From: Trichoplax sp. H2
Lineage: Eukaryota; Placozoa; Uniplacotomia; Trichoplacea
Assembly (NCBI GenBank): GCA_003344405.1
Contig: NOWV01000064.1
Span: forward strand, 330,873 to 394,872
Direction: 5' to 3'
Length of the DNA: 64,000 bases
Both the position numbers and the translations under genes were made by a program. Below, in pieces: positions 1 to 11,682 of this stretch (positions are counted from its first letter, which is position 1; each line of letters opens with the position of its first letter). Under the pieces are notes generated by a model. The model did no database searches. It was not told the DNA's origin and saw only the letters and a program-made list of their open reading frames with translations.

Positions 1-666
1 TCTATCAATATATAAATAATAATGTAATGACAATATATAGTTTTGCCCATATTTTATGAAATCTTTCACTCCTACACTATGTTATCTAAATACGATATTA
101 TACGAACACCATAGTTTTGCATGCATATGATTAAGAGCCAATACTATATAACGAAAATCTAAGTCTACTAAAAAGATAATACCTTACTTAGAATAAACAC
201 AGGAGGGTCTATAAACGCAATAAATTATTTGTTTACTTGGTAGATATAACTACAACACTACTGTAAATTTTGAGAAAATCCATGAGATCAACAAATTTCA
301 TCGTAGCAATAGTTCATACATTTTATTTATACTATTCAATTCCGACTTTCGCTGCTACAATATAATTGCGTGTTCTCTGTATTGATCACCAGTCTATTCT
401 TTATTTGCTGTTTAATGCTATCATGCTGCATTGTGTTACTTATTGTAAATGCAAGTTTTATAGGACATTGCTATTCATATGGCGTTCCTTCGCATTGTTA
501 ATCAAAGCACTGATGCTATAGTACTTTAGTTTTTTGATCCAGCTGCAGCGAAAGACAACACAAGTTGAAAACAATTAATAAATAAAATTGACAAACTCAA
601 TCCCTGGTCAAATCATTGAATATTAACGCGAATGTATTGTTGAATAATAATACGGTTACTCTGTAG
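1..666. other. Intron / upstream part of the first gene, no exon recognised
   Basis: This AT-rich stretch ends with a splice acceptor (CTGTAG, last base 666) that opens the first recognised coding exon. I looked for the missing front of a guanylate-kinase domain, in particular a glycine-rich P-loop, on the plus strand and saw none, so those exons are probably left of the window. Confidence 0.5.
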
Positions 667-3600
667 ATACAACTAGGCCACCAAACCCCGACGAAATTGA
701 TGGATTGGATTACTTCTTCGTCAAACGTGAAGATATGAGTATCGATGCACGAAATGGAGAATTTATCGAAATACATTTCTTAGGAGATGGCAACGATATG
801 ATTGGTATTTCTTATACTGCTTTTGAATATGCTACCAAGACTGGAGCCGAGAATATACTTGTATCTACTGATGTTGAAGGTATGTTCAAGTATATTACTA
901 CATGTATAATTCAATATTGGCATCTATTGAAATTCTATTCTTTAGAACTGTTATATTAACCTAGAAGGGACATTTTACAATAAATTTAGGAAATGAGCTG
1001 GTAAATCATTTTTCATTTTTTAAATGTATTTATTTTACTTATCCGCTACGTAAGGTATGAAAGGCTTGCATAGCGCTGGATTTGAGGCTTACTACATCCA
1101 TATTACGGTTAGAATTGATCTTTATCACCATTATAACTCTTTGTCTGCTATTTCAATTGTATTATTTTTTAATTTTATTGTCCATATTTGCAGATGTTTA
1201 CCTTCTTGCTATTGATTTCTTAATTTCGTTGCTACATAAACGACTGTTATATTGAAGTGAATTTCAATTGTCTACCAAGTTATCAATTAAACTGACGACA
1301 ATTATTGCATTTGACTATTAAAAACTTAGGACGGGAGCGATTACGACGATATACCTGATAGTTATTATGCCAAAAGACTTGCAATTGAACCAAACTTATA
1401 CAACGAAGTTTTACAACTTGCGATGGAAGGTAGATGAAATGATAAAGTTGATAACTTTCGAGACAATATCTGTTTCTATCCTAAATATTGATGAAATAAA
1501 ATTTTTAATCGAATGTATTAGTTTTCTTTTCATACTGTGTAACTTGCATAATTACTACCCTAGTTTCGGAATCAGAAAATGCAAACGGTGAACTTCCGTT
1601 AGCCCAAGCAATCTCGGAATGGGATGCCGTAACAGAGGCTCAATCCGGTAACAATGGTGAAGGTGCATTAAAGTTAGATATACAATTTCGTAATGTTACC
1701 TTTACTTTTGATGTATTTACATTGTTCGACTTGTTATCGATCACGATTTCGCTTCGTAAAATTAGTTAATTACACTACTTTATACGATTTATATTAGAAC
1801 TAGCAAGAACTCAAAATCAAGCTCTATTAATGTCGTTCGAAGACGCTCTCAATTTTGCTAAACAACAGAATCTAGAAATATATGCAGTGAGTACTTAGAA
1901 TTTATATTTATTGATTTTAATAACTTGTTATATAATTTGATTGTAATAATTAGTTAAGTAAGGAGTAATTTTACTTTTAACTATAGCTAATAAAATATCA
2001 AAGTAAAATAAATTTAGGCGTATCGCTTACATTAAATTGACTTTTCAATATATTGTATTATTGAGAATGAGTATACTAAATACTTAATAAAAGATTCAGT
2101 TACTGCTGCTTTTAATATACTGACTTCAACTTTTATTGATACTTAATAGAAGAATATAAAGTCAACTATACCTCGAGGAGGATTTGCGTCGATTTTAAGA
2201 AGCGTAGTAGGGCCACCAAAATTATCCAAGCACTTACATGAAGAAAGAGATTTCGTATTTATTTTGGCTCAATGTAAGGAGGCTAACGACTATGAGAAAC
2301 AAATTGGAATTCATTGACTACTGCCTATGATATTGCTGAATGATCATTTAACCTAATTTATCAATACTGTAAGGGCCATTTGACAATGAAATGCCAGAAC
2401 ATTTCTGGATCTTACAAACGATTTATAAGAAGTTGACTAGTAAGCATTAAGCGTTTTATAAAATAAAATAACTACGTTATGGGTCAATTCGACTGCATCC
2501 ACCTTTTCTCAAGATGCTATTGCTAATTTTCAAATGTAAAATTGTCATAGATGTTAGCCATAACTGTCAAAGATACGGTAATCATTGGCAGGATATAGGG
2601 TTTCAAGGTAAGATTTTGAACAAACTAAGTTGTACGTAACGTACAGTAACTACACTGTCAATAAATTGAATATTAGCACAATCAGTGATATTAACTGATA
2701 CCTTTAAGTCTATTTCAACGCTTAAGAATTAACTATTACAGCACATGTTCTATACAATACTTTTAAAAACAACCTAAATTTTCTTTGTAGGTAGCGACCC
2801 ATCCACCGATCTAAGAGGTTGCGGATTCTTAGGATTATTAACTACTCTCTACTTTGTTACCAATCCTGAACTTGGCCGATTGACAAAAGATATTTACCGC
2901 CTTTCGCAACATGAAACCCAGGTATCATCGGCAATAATAAGCCATTAATACTCGATTTTATCTTTCATATTTTTATGTAATAAATTATTCCTACTGATTA
3001 AAATGTTCAAATTGAATACTTTCATTGTAGAATTTTCCCTTTTGTGCTATGTCTATAAACATGTCCAGAGTAGCGATGCATGCACTAAGAGAAGAAATGT
3101 TAACAAGGTATCGATTTTGTAGTACATAAAATTATTTGAAATCGTGCCGTATCGATATGCATTATTATGTACTACTTGGCTAAAAAGGTGTTGATTACTT
3201 ACTGTAGAGTGAATTAAAGCTACTTCACAATTTTAATATTATCTTCAGATTTTCAACAATTTTAATGACATTATTAATAATCCATTATATTATGAGTACT
3301 TTTAATGCACAATGCTAATTCGAGGCTTTGAATTATAGAGAATGCAACAGAAACGGAAATGTTATTAATGTGTTCTGTGAATTTTATGCTGCTGTCTTCT
3401 ATTATATGTATCAGTTATGGTTGGTATCCAAATTGTTGATCTTTTTACTAGCTCTTACACTTTGATATGCACAATCACTTGAGTTAAAATAAATCTATTT
3501 TAACTTTTAATTCACAGGAAAAAGCAGAAAAAGACTATAGCTGATGCAGGTTTCCTAATTAATGGTAAATATTGTTTATAATTGCAATTCATTAAGATAT

Positions 3601-5156
3601 TAGTTACGTCTCGATAGAGGAAAATCACTTTAAACCTAGATAACTGAAAATACGAATTAATCTTATTAAGATTGAGTTATTCTTAATCCCCTATAGCCGT
3701 GATTTATTCCTTGATATTTCTTTTATTTTGATAAAATTTAAGAACATATTATCCATAAATTTATTCTTAATTATTTATAGATGTATCAACTTCTGCAAAG
3801 AAAAATCCAGCTAAAATATTAAAAAAATTTCGAACAGCCGTTAAATTATTAAGCGATGATCATAGGCAATTACCAGAAGTACCAGGCAGGCTAAACGCAA
3901 TGCCTGACGTTTATGGGATCCAATATCAGACAGGTAGCTTCCAAGAGAGGGAAGTTGTTGCTCGTGATACTACTAGCATATCCGCTTCATCGGAAGATAA
4001 CGAAGTCCGAGATGATGAACAACAAGAAGATGATGCTGCGCATGAAAACCAAGTTAGTTCGGAAGTAGTTCAAATCGAACACCAAGGAAGAAAGTCGACG
4101 GTTGATGATTTTAGAGTGAAGGGTACCGACATTACTAGCAACACTCAACATTACGTTAAAAGTGAAGTAGTCAGTGATCCCTCATCTCTATCAAAGACTC
4201 ACTCTGTGGTCTCTAACATATCCGATAGCTCATCTTCTGATTCACAAGATAATCATTATAAGCCTGAAGTTAATAATCTAAAAAATTATGATGGATCAGA
4301 TAACATTCATAGGGTGTCATCCGGGCGTGAAGCATTGGATGTTACAGAGACTGCAAGTAATCCACGATCTGTGCATATCAAAGATCAATCATTGTCAGAT
4401 ATTGGGGTAGTTATTAGAGAAGATGATCCTGGCAAGGTTGATAGTCAAGATTCACTGAAATTTTCTCACGCTTCCAAAACTCTAATCAATGGTAGTGATA
4501 AAGTAAATGATAAAAGCATGGAAGACAAGAGAAAGACTAGCAACCCAGGATATAATAATACCGATAGAAATTTTATGAACGCGATTTCATATCGTAATGG
4601 TAGTTCAAAGATTCAATACGAAAGTGAGCGTGCTGTTGATACCAATAATGTTGAAGATTATACTGGTAAAGGTTCGCAATATTCTGCTAATGGCGCAATA
4701 AATTCAAGATATACTGAGACAGTACCTTCAACAGACAACCATGCAGTAACAGTTCATAAGAAATCAGAAATGAAAACTCCCATGAATGGTGCTGACATAA
4801 AATATAGTGAATCTAGTAAATCCGAGATGTCGCGGAGTAATAATTCTTCCATAAGTGATATGACAAAGTACGCAATCGCACCAGAATTTAACGGTTCAAG
4901 AGAAAATAGTTTTGATATTGATCCTAATGTCGAAATCACCTTACAAGTAGATAGTAATATTGACTCTTATTCATCGTCAGATTCTAATAATTGGGATAAA
5001 AGCTCAACTCATTTACTCCGAGGAAGTAGCACAGATTACAACACAGTTGCAGAATCTACTTCTATTAAAGCTAATCAATCAATTATCGAAAAACGAGTAT
5101 ACGATAATGAGGAAGACATCGATGATATTGAATACCTGGACGACGATTGCGTCTAG
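667..5156 (+). CDS. ELMOD3: Guanylate-kinase-like / ELMO-domain fusion protein (ELMOD3-like), 5' partial
   Basis: Exons read: 667-879, 1055-1107, 1330-1429, 1564-1656, 1798-1886, 2150-2273, 2374-2439, 2551-2607, 2791-2921, 3031-3107, 3339-3419, 3518-3564, 3781-5156; all phases agree, giving 834 residues before the stop. Residues 1 to about 95 resemble the middle and end of a guanylate-kinase domain (TTRPPNPDEIDGLDYFFV, then DVEG and AYYIHI). The P-loop end is outside the window and the usual PPS..L..RL stretch seems missing, so catalysis is doubtful. Residues about 155-365 are an ELMO domain of ELMOD3 type: FGPPKL-like VGPPKLSKHLHEERD, LQTIYKKLT, STDLRGCGFLGL, FPFCAMSINMSR, and YQLWKKQKKTIADAGF. 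ELMOD proteins act as GTPase-activating proteins for Arf/Arl GTPases; that role is inferred from the family. The last exon encodes about 420 residues rich in Ser, Asp and Asn, predicted disordered, ending in an acidic cluster. A possible AATAAA lies at 5796. The fusion rests on in-phase splicing, not on a transcript. Confidence 0.82.
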
Positions 5157-6780
5157 AAATACTGTTGCTCGAAGCATACTATGGACAGAACGGAATTTTT
5201 GTATTAATCATTTATCAACGCTTAAAATTTGCTTTTAAAATACCGCTTATTTTGTATTATATCGAATTTTTTTGTCAATTTTATTCTGGATATGCAAAGT
5301 TTTTACGTGTGTATATGAAGAGAAGGATCGAGTGTCCGAATATTTGTGGATTATCTCATCTTCATACAATATACTTACTATATACATTTTGAATTATTTA
5401 ATCTCTAATACTGATTATTGTTTTTAATATAAACTAATACAACAAGAGAAAATTAAAGGTTAAAAGTAGCCTTAAATATGTCACTATAAAATATCTCAAT
5501 ATCATATTAATAAGAAAACCTTACACCAACCAATTTCAATTTAGTGCTTATAAAATTTTCTGCCTTAACTAGCAATTTTGATGTCAATAACGTTTAAACT
5601 GTTGTCTTGGTAGCTTATACGTTATCCCTATATAGATGTATGGGGACGTAGTTAGTTTATAAATTATCTATTTAAATTGTTGCGTGTGAAGGCCACATCT
5701 TTTAATTATTCCATCCATTAGTTTGTCATAGCCATTCAACTAAGGCTTAATATTGTATATTTTGTTCGTCAAGATTGAATAACAACGGCTATTGCAATAA
5801 AATCTTAGAAGTTATTATTAAGTAATAGGCCAGCAGAAAAATTCTAACTTTCAATTTGAACAACTATGTTGCCCAATGTGACAATAATTGTAATTGTACA
5901 TAAATATATCAAGTATACATATGTAACATATACATTCATTCAACATTTATGTTTGTATCAAAAGTTTGTTTAAGTAACGTATGCAATACTATTAAACGAT
6001 TAAGATTTTTTAATCAGTTTATAGCTCATGTATTGCCCACCTATACGATAAAAAATCATTATCTGTTTGGGTAGTCAGTTACAATGCTAATATGTTTGAA
6101 GAAGTTACGAATACAGCTATGCAATTTATGATCTTGCGCATATGGCTTTATTAATTTATAATGTGATCATTGACAATCCGGTTACTTGACGTAGCCGATC
6201 ACCCTTAGCTCTAGTAGTCCATCCAAAAGTACCTGCATACGCGTAGCTAGCAATGAGTTTATGTTGCCATTAAGCAATCAGATAATATCTAATTAGCTGC
6301 CACTAAATAGTAACAATAATTAAACAAGAGATGCAGTACTGTACTGAATACTTGTAGCTCCAGGGACTAATCCAAGTAAAAGTAGAATATGATTTACTAC
6401 CGTAGTCTACACTACTGTAGACTAGCTCAATAACGAGCTAAAGTCGGGTTTTTAAATTTAATTTATTTAGTCTATTGTATCGCTATTGAACCCTTTGAGT
6501 GACTAATATGTTGAATAAAATTGGCGACTCGGAGCACTGTTTGAGCAGTATCATTTTTACTTTGAACTGCTAACGCCATCGATCAAAGCCAACAAGCACC
6601 ATCATGTATGTATTGGATAGTTCAGTCTTTCAGGCTCGCAACACGGTCTAAACCGTATCGTCGCTACTGCCTGTCTGGCCTCTATCAAGGACTGGATGAG
6701 AAAATTCTTACTATACTCAGTGTACTGTCTACTGGGAGTGTACACGTACGTAAAGTAGGAGGCAGAGTCTCCACTTAGAG
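5157..6780. other. 3' flank of the ELMO gene and intergenic DNA
   Basis: AT-rich sequence with stops in all frames and no recognisable coding exon. A candidate polyadenylation signal AATAAA is at 5796-5801. Nothing else supported. Confidence 0.5.
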
Positions 6781-6781
6781 G

Positions 6782-7318
6782 TCAGTACTGTACACTGTAC
6801 AGCGTGTCGAATTTCGACTTTCCTCTTTCTACACGTGTAAAATTTCTTAAAATTTTATACATGGAGAAAGAGGAAGGTCTAAATGCTACTGATTTATCAA
6901 AAACTCAATAGAATCCATCAATTTTGGGCACTTTTATTTCATTTTGAAAAATCTGAATACTGTAGAATTTCTGTTCGCTGTACAGTACAGTACAGAGGTG
7001 AGAAGAAGAGCTTGACACTGTACAGTGTACACTGTACACTGTACTGTACAGTACTGTACTAGTGTACTGTACAGTATGTACTGTACCTCTACCGCTTCCA
7101 GTAAGCGGAGAGTACAGTACTGCACACGCGTAGTCCTTGTACAGTACTGTACGGTACAGAGGTTAGAAGAAGAGCTTGACACTGTGCAGTACTGTACTTC
7201 TACCACTTCCAGTAAGCGGAAAGTACTGCACATGCGTAGTCTTTGTACAGTACAGTACAGAGGTGAGAAGGAGAGCTTGACACTGTACACTGTACTGTAC
7301 TGTACTGTACCTGTAACT
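6782..7318. repeat. GTAC-palindrome cluster upstream of CLINT1-like gene
   Basis: Dense overlapping copies of TACTGTAC, GTACAGTAC and ACTGTACAGT, each its own reverse complement or nearly so. A small outlier is at 6782-6805 and the main run is about 6975-7315; another short run (TACTGTACACTGTACAGTA) is at about 7658-7680 inside the first CLINT1 intron. The same sequence type recurs at 48.64-48.91 kb and 61.9-63.2 kb. The open frames found in both strands here are by-products of the repeat and not genes. Confidence 0.85.
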
Positions 7319-7365
7319 TACTGTCTGTAAGCCTGGAGCACTGCACATGCGTAGTCCTTGCTGTC
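6991..7365 (+). repeat. Three-copy tandem unit within the GTAC cluster
   Basis: Three head-to-tail copies starting near 6991, 7155 and 7256. Each holds a conserved block GAGGTGAGAAGAAGAGCTTG followed by GACACTGT, then a GTAC-rich core of variable length; the first two copies then share TCTACC(G/A)CTTCCAGTAAGCGGA, and all three end with GCACA(T/C)GCGTAGTC(C/T)TTG. The first copy is about 164 bases, the next two about 100. The length difference lies mostly in the GTAC core, so the core has expanded or shrunk while the flanking blocks were kept. Confidence 0.8.
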
Positions 7366-7576
7366 GAAACCGCTGCTAGCAGGAGTCTGGACTGTCTGGT
7401 GGACAACCATCAAAAAGGCTACGCCTAGAAATTTCAACTGGCCGGTCGAATTAGGAAATCCAGTGGGCATCGGATCCTGTGTTGCCTATTTGATATCGAC
7501 AAAATATCCTCAACATCCTCGCTCATCTTCCAGCTATCATTAAGCATTCGATCGTGCACAGAATTCCCGTTCCAAA

Positions 7577-10500
7577 ATGCATCATTTGCAAAAGATCCAG
7601 GACAAGCTGTAAGAGTTGTATTGCGCTAGCGACATCACTACCACCTCCGATAATATTGTACTGTACACTGTACAGTATAGTAGACAAGTTGATGGAGTAG
7701 TAGGCAAAATGGATATGACACCTTGAGTTCCATCTGTTGCCGCCGTACCTTAATTAAAGTAATCTTCATTCAGGAAAGCTATCCATAATGCCAAAGACGA
7801 GATATACTTTATTTTAGTGACTAGAAAGCCTTAGTTAAGACCTTATCGCATAAAATTTCTGACAAATAGATCAGAAACAATTTATACTTTTGTCTACGAT
7901 GTTGTTTGCAACGACGATCGATGTCGAGGAAGTAACGTAGATTTTGTTGCTGTAGCTTTAGTTATTATCAAGCTTGATATCTGTCTTCTTTGACTCTAAA
8001 AGTGCGAGTAGTAGGATGTAGAGGAACAGATACTTGTGCATTATTTTCGTGAATGAATAACCTTTACTGTGTATCCATTTAGCACCGATGTGGTGATGAA
8101 TTACTCAGAAATTGAAAAAAAGGTTAAAGAAGCAACCAATGATGAGAAATGGGGTCCCCATGGTAGCCTTATGTCAGAGTTAGCCAAATGTACTTTCACT
8201 TATGAACATTATCCAGAGTTAATGTCTATGTTATGGAGACGAATGTTTAATGATAAAAAAATTTGGCGTAGAACATACAAGGTAAGCCTTGATACGATCT
8301 AGGATATTATTGAAAAGACACTTCCTACTCTACTCGATGACCTAATTCATTTGTAGTTTATTCGATATCTTCTCATCAACGACTCTACTGTAGTCATGAA
8401 AATAATCGTCTTGGACGTATTGTAACTATTATATCAACAGCTAATTTTGATATTATTTTTTCTTTACCAACTGCGACTTTGGCAATGTTCTGCTTTACCC
8501 ATGGATAACTACCAACCTTAGTCTCTCCTTCTACTTGCGTATTTAATAAGAAATGGGTCAGATCGTGTAGTGAACAACGCTAGGGAGCATTTATACGATT
8601 TAAGAAATTTAGAAAACTTTCAGGCTTTCGATGAGTTTGGTAAAGACCAAGGAATAAATGGTAAATGAATATCTCAATTTTTCTTGTCTTTAAAATAATC
8701 TTCCTATCTAGTATACTTCTGTACACAATCTCACCTACTATATGATACTCCTTTCCTTATTGCGAGTCTCACTAGACTAGCACCTACCTTTGTCAGTTCA
8801 TAAGCGCTACCTTTCCGTCAAAAAATAAGTATAGTGTGAAAGCTCTTACCTTACATACTGTATGATATGATCAAGTAGAATCCTGTAATGATTCTCATTT
8901 CTCGACAATTCTTGACTAAGCAGTACACCGTAATTGCATGCAGTGTTCATAATTGACAAGTTCTGTCAATAAAAACGCATTCATATCTCGCATACAAGTA
9001 GTACTGTGATTATACCGTACTTGCAAATGTTGTACGATACTAATAAATGATTATTAGTACAGTAGCAAACAGTTGCGATTACTTCTACCGTAGTTTAAGT
9101 TTACCTAGTCATAACTCTTTTACTACATGCATGGCATTCCTAATTAGCATTTCGTGACCGGATGCCATTATTGTTTTTCAGTTCGACAAAAGGTCAAAGA
9201 AATCATCAATTTACTACAGGATAACGAACGACTCCGTCAAGAACGTAAAAACGCTAAGAAAACCCGCGACAAGTACATTGGGGTATCATCAAACGATTCG
9301 CGTTGGGGTAAATCATTTATTAGCTTGCAATCTTTCAGTACGAAAGATACCAAAATTGTAAAACTTTCACATTAACTAATATACTGTATAAATATTATAC
9401 TGTGCATTGGCATAGTATTCCAACATTGAACAATTTAATTATATGTCTTTGTTAACTTTTTATTATGAAATCACTTGACATACACAATTTATTTCCAAGT
9501 TATTGACATTTCATTCCGTTTCAGTCTGTTCAACTTGTCATCTTAACAAGTATTAGTAATCAATAACAAATTTCTTATTTGATGGAAATCGAATAAGAAA
9601 ATTATTGTAGTTTATCACGCTATTACTTACAGCAAAGGAGTAAAAACACCACAAAAAATGTTGCATTGATTTGATAGTAAAGACATACAGTAAACAGTTA
9701 CCGGTATATTTACTAAGTATACTCGTTTATCCGTATGCTTACGGTAACATTGCTCATATAGTATACTTCTAGTAGTAGCGTACTGCAATTGACGTATTAT
9801 CGATAAGCAGCCATTTTTAAGTGATCGACGGAAATAATGAGAACATATGGCACACAAAATATCTACCGTTATATTTTAAAAAATACTCAAATATTATAAT
9901 ACGATATGGCAACATTCTGCTCCATTAGAGTTGGACATTGATCAAATTATTGAAAGATAACATTTTAGCAGTTCTATTCTGTATCATGTCAAATCTGGTA
10001 AAGTATTCTTTCTTTACCTCATAATAGGATCGAAAAGTCGATACGATACTTCGGATGATTACGATTTTAGAAAACCACGTAGTGGTGGCCGATTTGAATA
10101 TAAAGACGAATCTGGAGATGAATCTGGGTAAAACATTTATTTTATCTATTATGGCTTGATTCAAATTAAGTCATTAAAAATTTAAATTGGCCTTGCTTTT
10201 GCTGCTTATACAACGGTTGTGACAATCGAATTCATCATTTCTAATACAGTAAGGAAACAAAAGATGATAGCTATTCACCGCCAACTTCACAATCTGAGAA
10301 ACCTGCTCGAGAAAAATCGAAAGCAAAAATATCTCTTGGGGCTGCAGCAAATTTCGGAAGAACTGAAACTTCATCTGCGTCACCACCTGCCGCCTCAGCA
10401 GCTACGGAAAGTAGTTCTACTGCTGCAGAATCGAGCGCGAACGGTGACTTTGCAAATTTTTCTGCTATGCGTGCTAAAACCAGCACTGGTGATGAATTTA

Positions 10501-11682
10501 GTGATTTTCAGTCCAATGTATCATCAAAAACAGAGAACAACCATGGCAGTGGCGGGGACTTGCTGGGCGATTTTAGTGGTCTATCTGTTTCACAGGTTAT
10601 TCTTTCTGAATACTTATGTGCAGTGATGCATTATTGATAAACATCATTCTTAACTACTTTCTGATAATGATTATTTTTCACGAACGTATATTACTTTAAC
10701 TTTGCTACCTTACAAATATTAATTTCTGGTAAATATTGGTCATTTTTTTGGATCACAATAGACTTCTCAGTCGTCAATGTATAATTCTGCCCAGATACCT
10801 CAAATGCAGCAATCGCAGCAAATGTTTAATGCTCCTCAAACTGCAAGTGCTCAACCAATGCAAGCATTCGGAGTGATGCAACAACCGCAGATAAATCAAA
10901 ATTTATCTCAAGCAGGGCAGCCGTTAATGGGTCAAAGTACTCAACCGATGCAGCAACCCCCAATGGGCCAGCCATCTCAGCAGATACAACAGCCACTAAT
11001 GGGACAATCATCTTATGGTATGCAATCGTCTTTAATGGGACAAACATCACAACCATTACAGCAGCCTTTTATGGGCCAGATGTCTTCATCTGTGCAACAG
11101 CCTGTAACGGCTACTTCGGTCCAAGGATTCCAGCAGCCAATGATGGGACAGCAGACATCTCAATTCATGCAGCAGCCGATGCAACAGCAAACAGGATTTG
11201 CCGGACCACAACCGAGGCAACCTATACAATCAAACTCTTTTCAAAGTATGGCAAATAGAAACAAAGGGAAAACTGATTCACAGACAAATCAAAATCAAGT
11301 AAGCCACGATAAGTACGCTATTTACTCTTTTTTGTGATTTTATTATAAAGGAATTATCCTTTTATTTCAGGATCTATCCAAGACTGGTACAATCTGGTCA
11401 AATTCTAGCTTAGATATTAGTCTAGATGGCTTGAAATCGTCCGGTCAAAGTAAGCCACAACCCTCAGTAAGCATGAATCAAATGCAACAGAGCAATTTTA
11501 CTGGTTTTCAGGGACCTCAGGGTTCAAATTTTAATCCATCAATGGGCAGTATGGGTATGATACAGCCTAACATGATGAGTGGAGGCATGATGGGACAACA
11601 GCAACAAGTCATGGGAGGTAACTCTATGGGTGGACAAGGTTACGGTCAAAGACCTTATGGATACTACGGACAACAACGATAA
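7577..11682 (+). CDS. CLINT1: ENTH-domain clathrin adaptor (CLINT1 / epsinR / epsin-4 type)
   Basis: Eight coding exons: 7577-7608, 8083-8281, 8522-8660, 9182-9307, 10028-10127, 10250-10595, 10762-11298, 11371-11682; sum 1791 bases, 596 residues (human CLINT1 is 625). The start was chosen because the 32-base first exon ends in phase at a good donor (CT|GTAAGA) and encodes MHHLQKIQDKL, matching the N-terminal helix of the family. Residues 1 to about 165 are an ENTH domain with VVMNYSEIE, ATNDEKWGPHG, LLLLAYLIRNGSDRVV and EFGKDQGIN. Beyond it the chain is low-complexity, with acidic-Phe motifs (GDFANF, DEFSDF, GDLLGDFSGL) expected to bind adaptor ear domains. A Gln/Met-rich segment with repeated PLMGQSS-like units follows, then IWSNSSLDISLDGL, which matches the conserved C-terminal block, and a Gly/Met/Gln end. 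The family binds phosphoinositide membranes, AP-1/GGA, clathrin and SNAREs at the trans-Golgi network and endosomes. Membrane role is by homology. Confidence 0.93.

Noticed and set aside
1193-1250. Possible extra exon reading DVYLLAIDFLISLL after TTGCAG
   Set aside because: It breaks phase with both neighbours, lacks a usable donor before a stop, and the flanking exons 1055-1107 and 1330-1429 join in frame without it.
6934-7406. Overlapping open frames on both strands rich in Cys, Thr, Val, Gln and Tyr
   Set aside because: They are translations of the GTAC palindromic repeat, open in several frames on both strands; no domain, start context or splice support.
10219-10626. 135-codon plus-strand frame inside the CLINT1-like gene
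   Set aside because: It is a shifted frame; the real exon 10250-10595 in another phase encodes the acidic-Phe motifs and joins its neighbours in frame.
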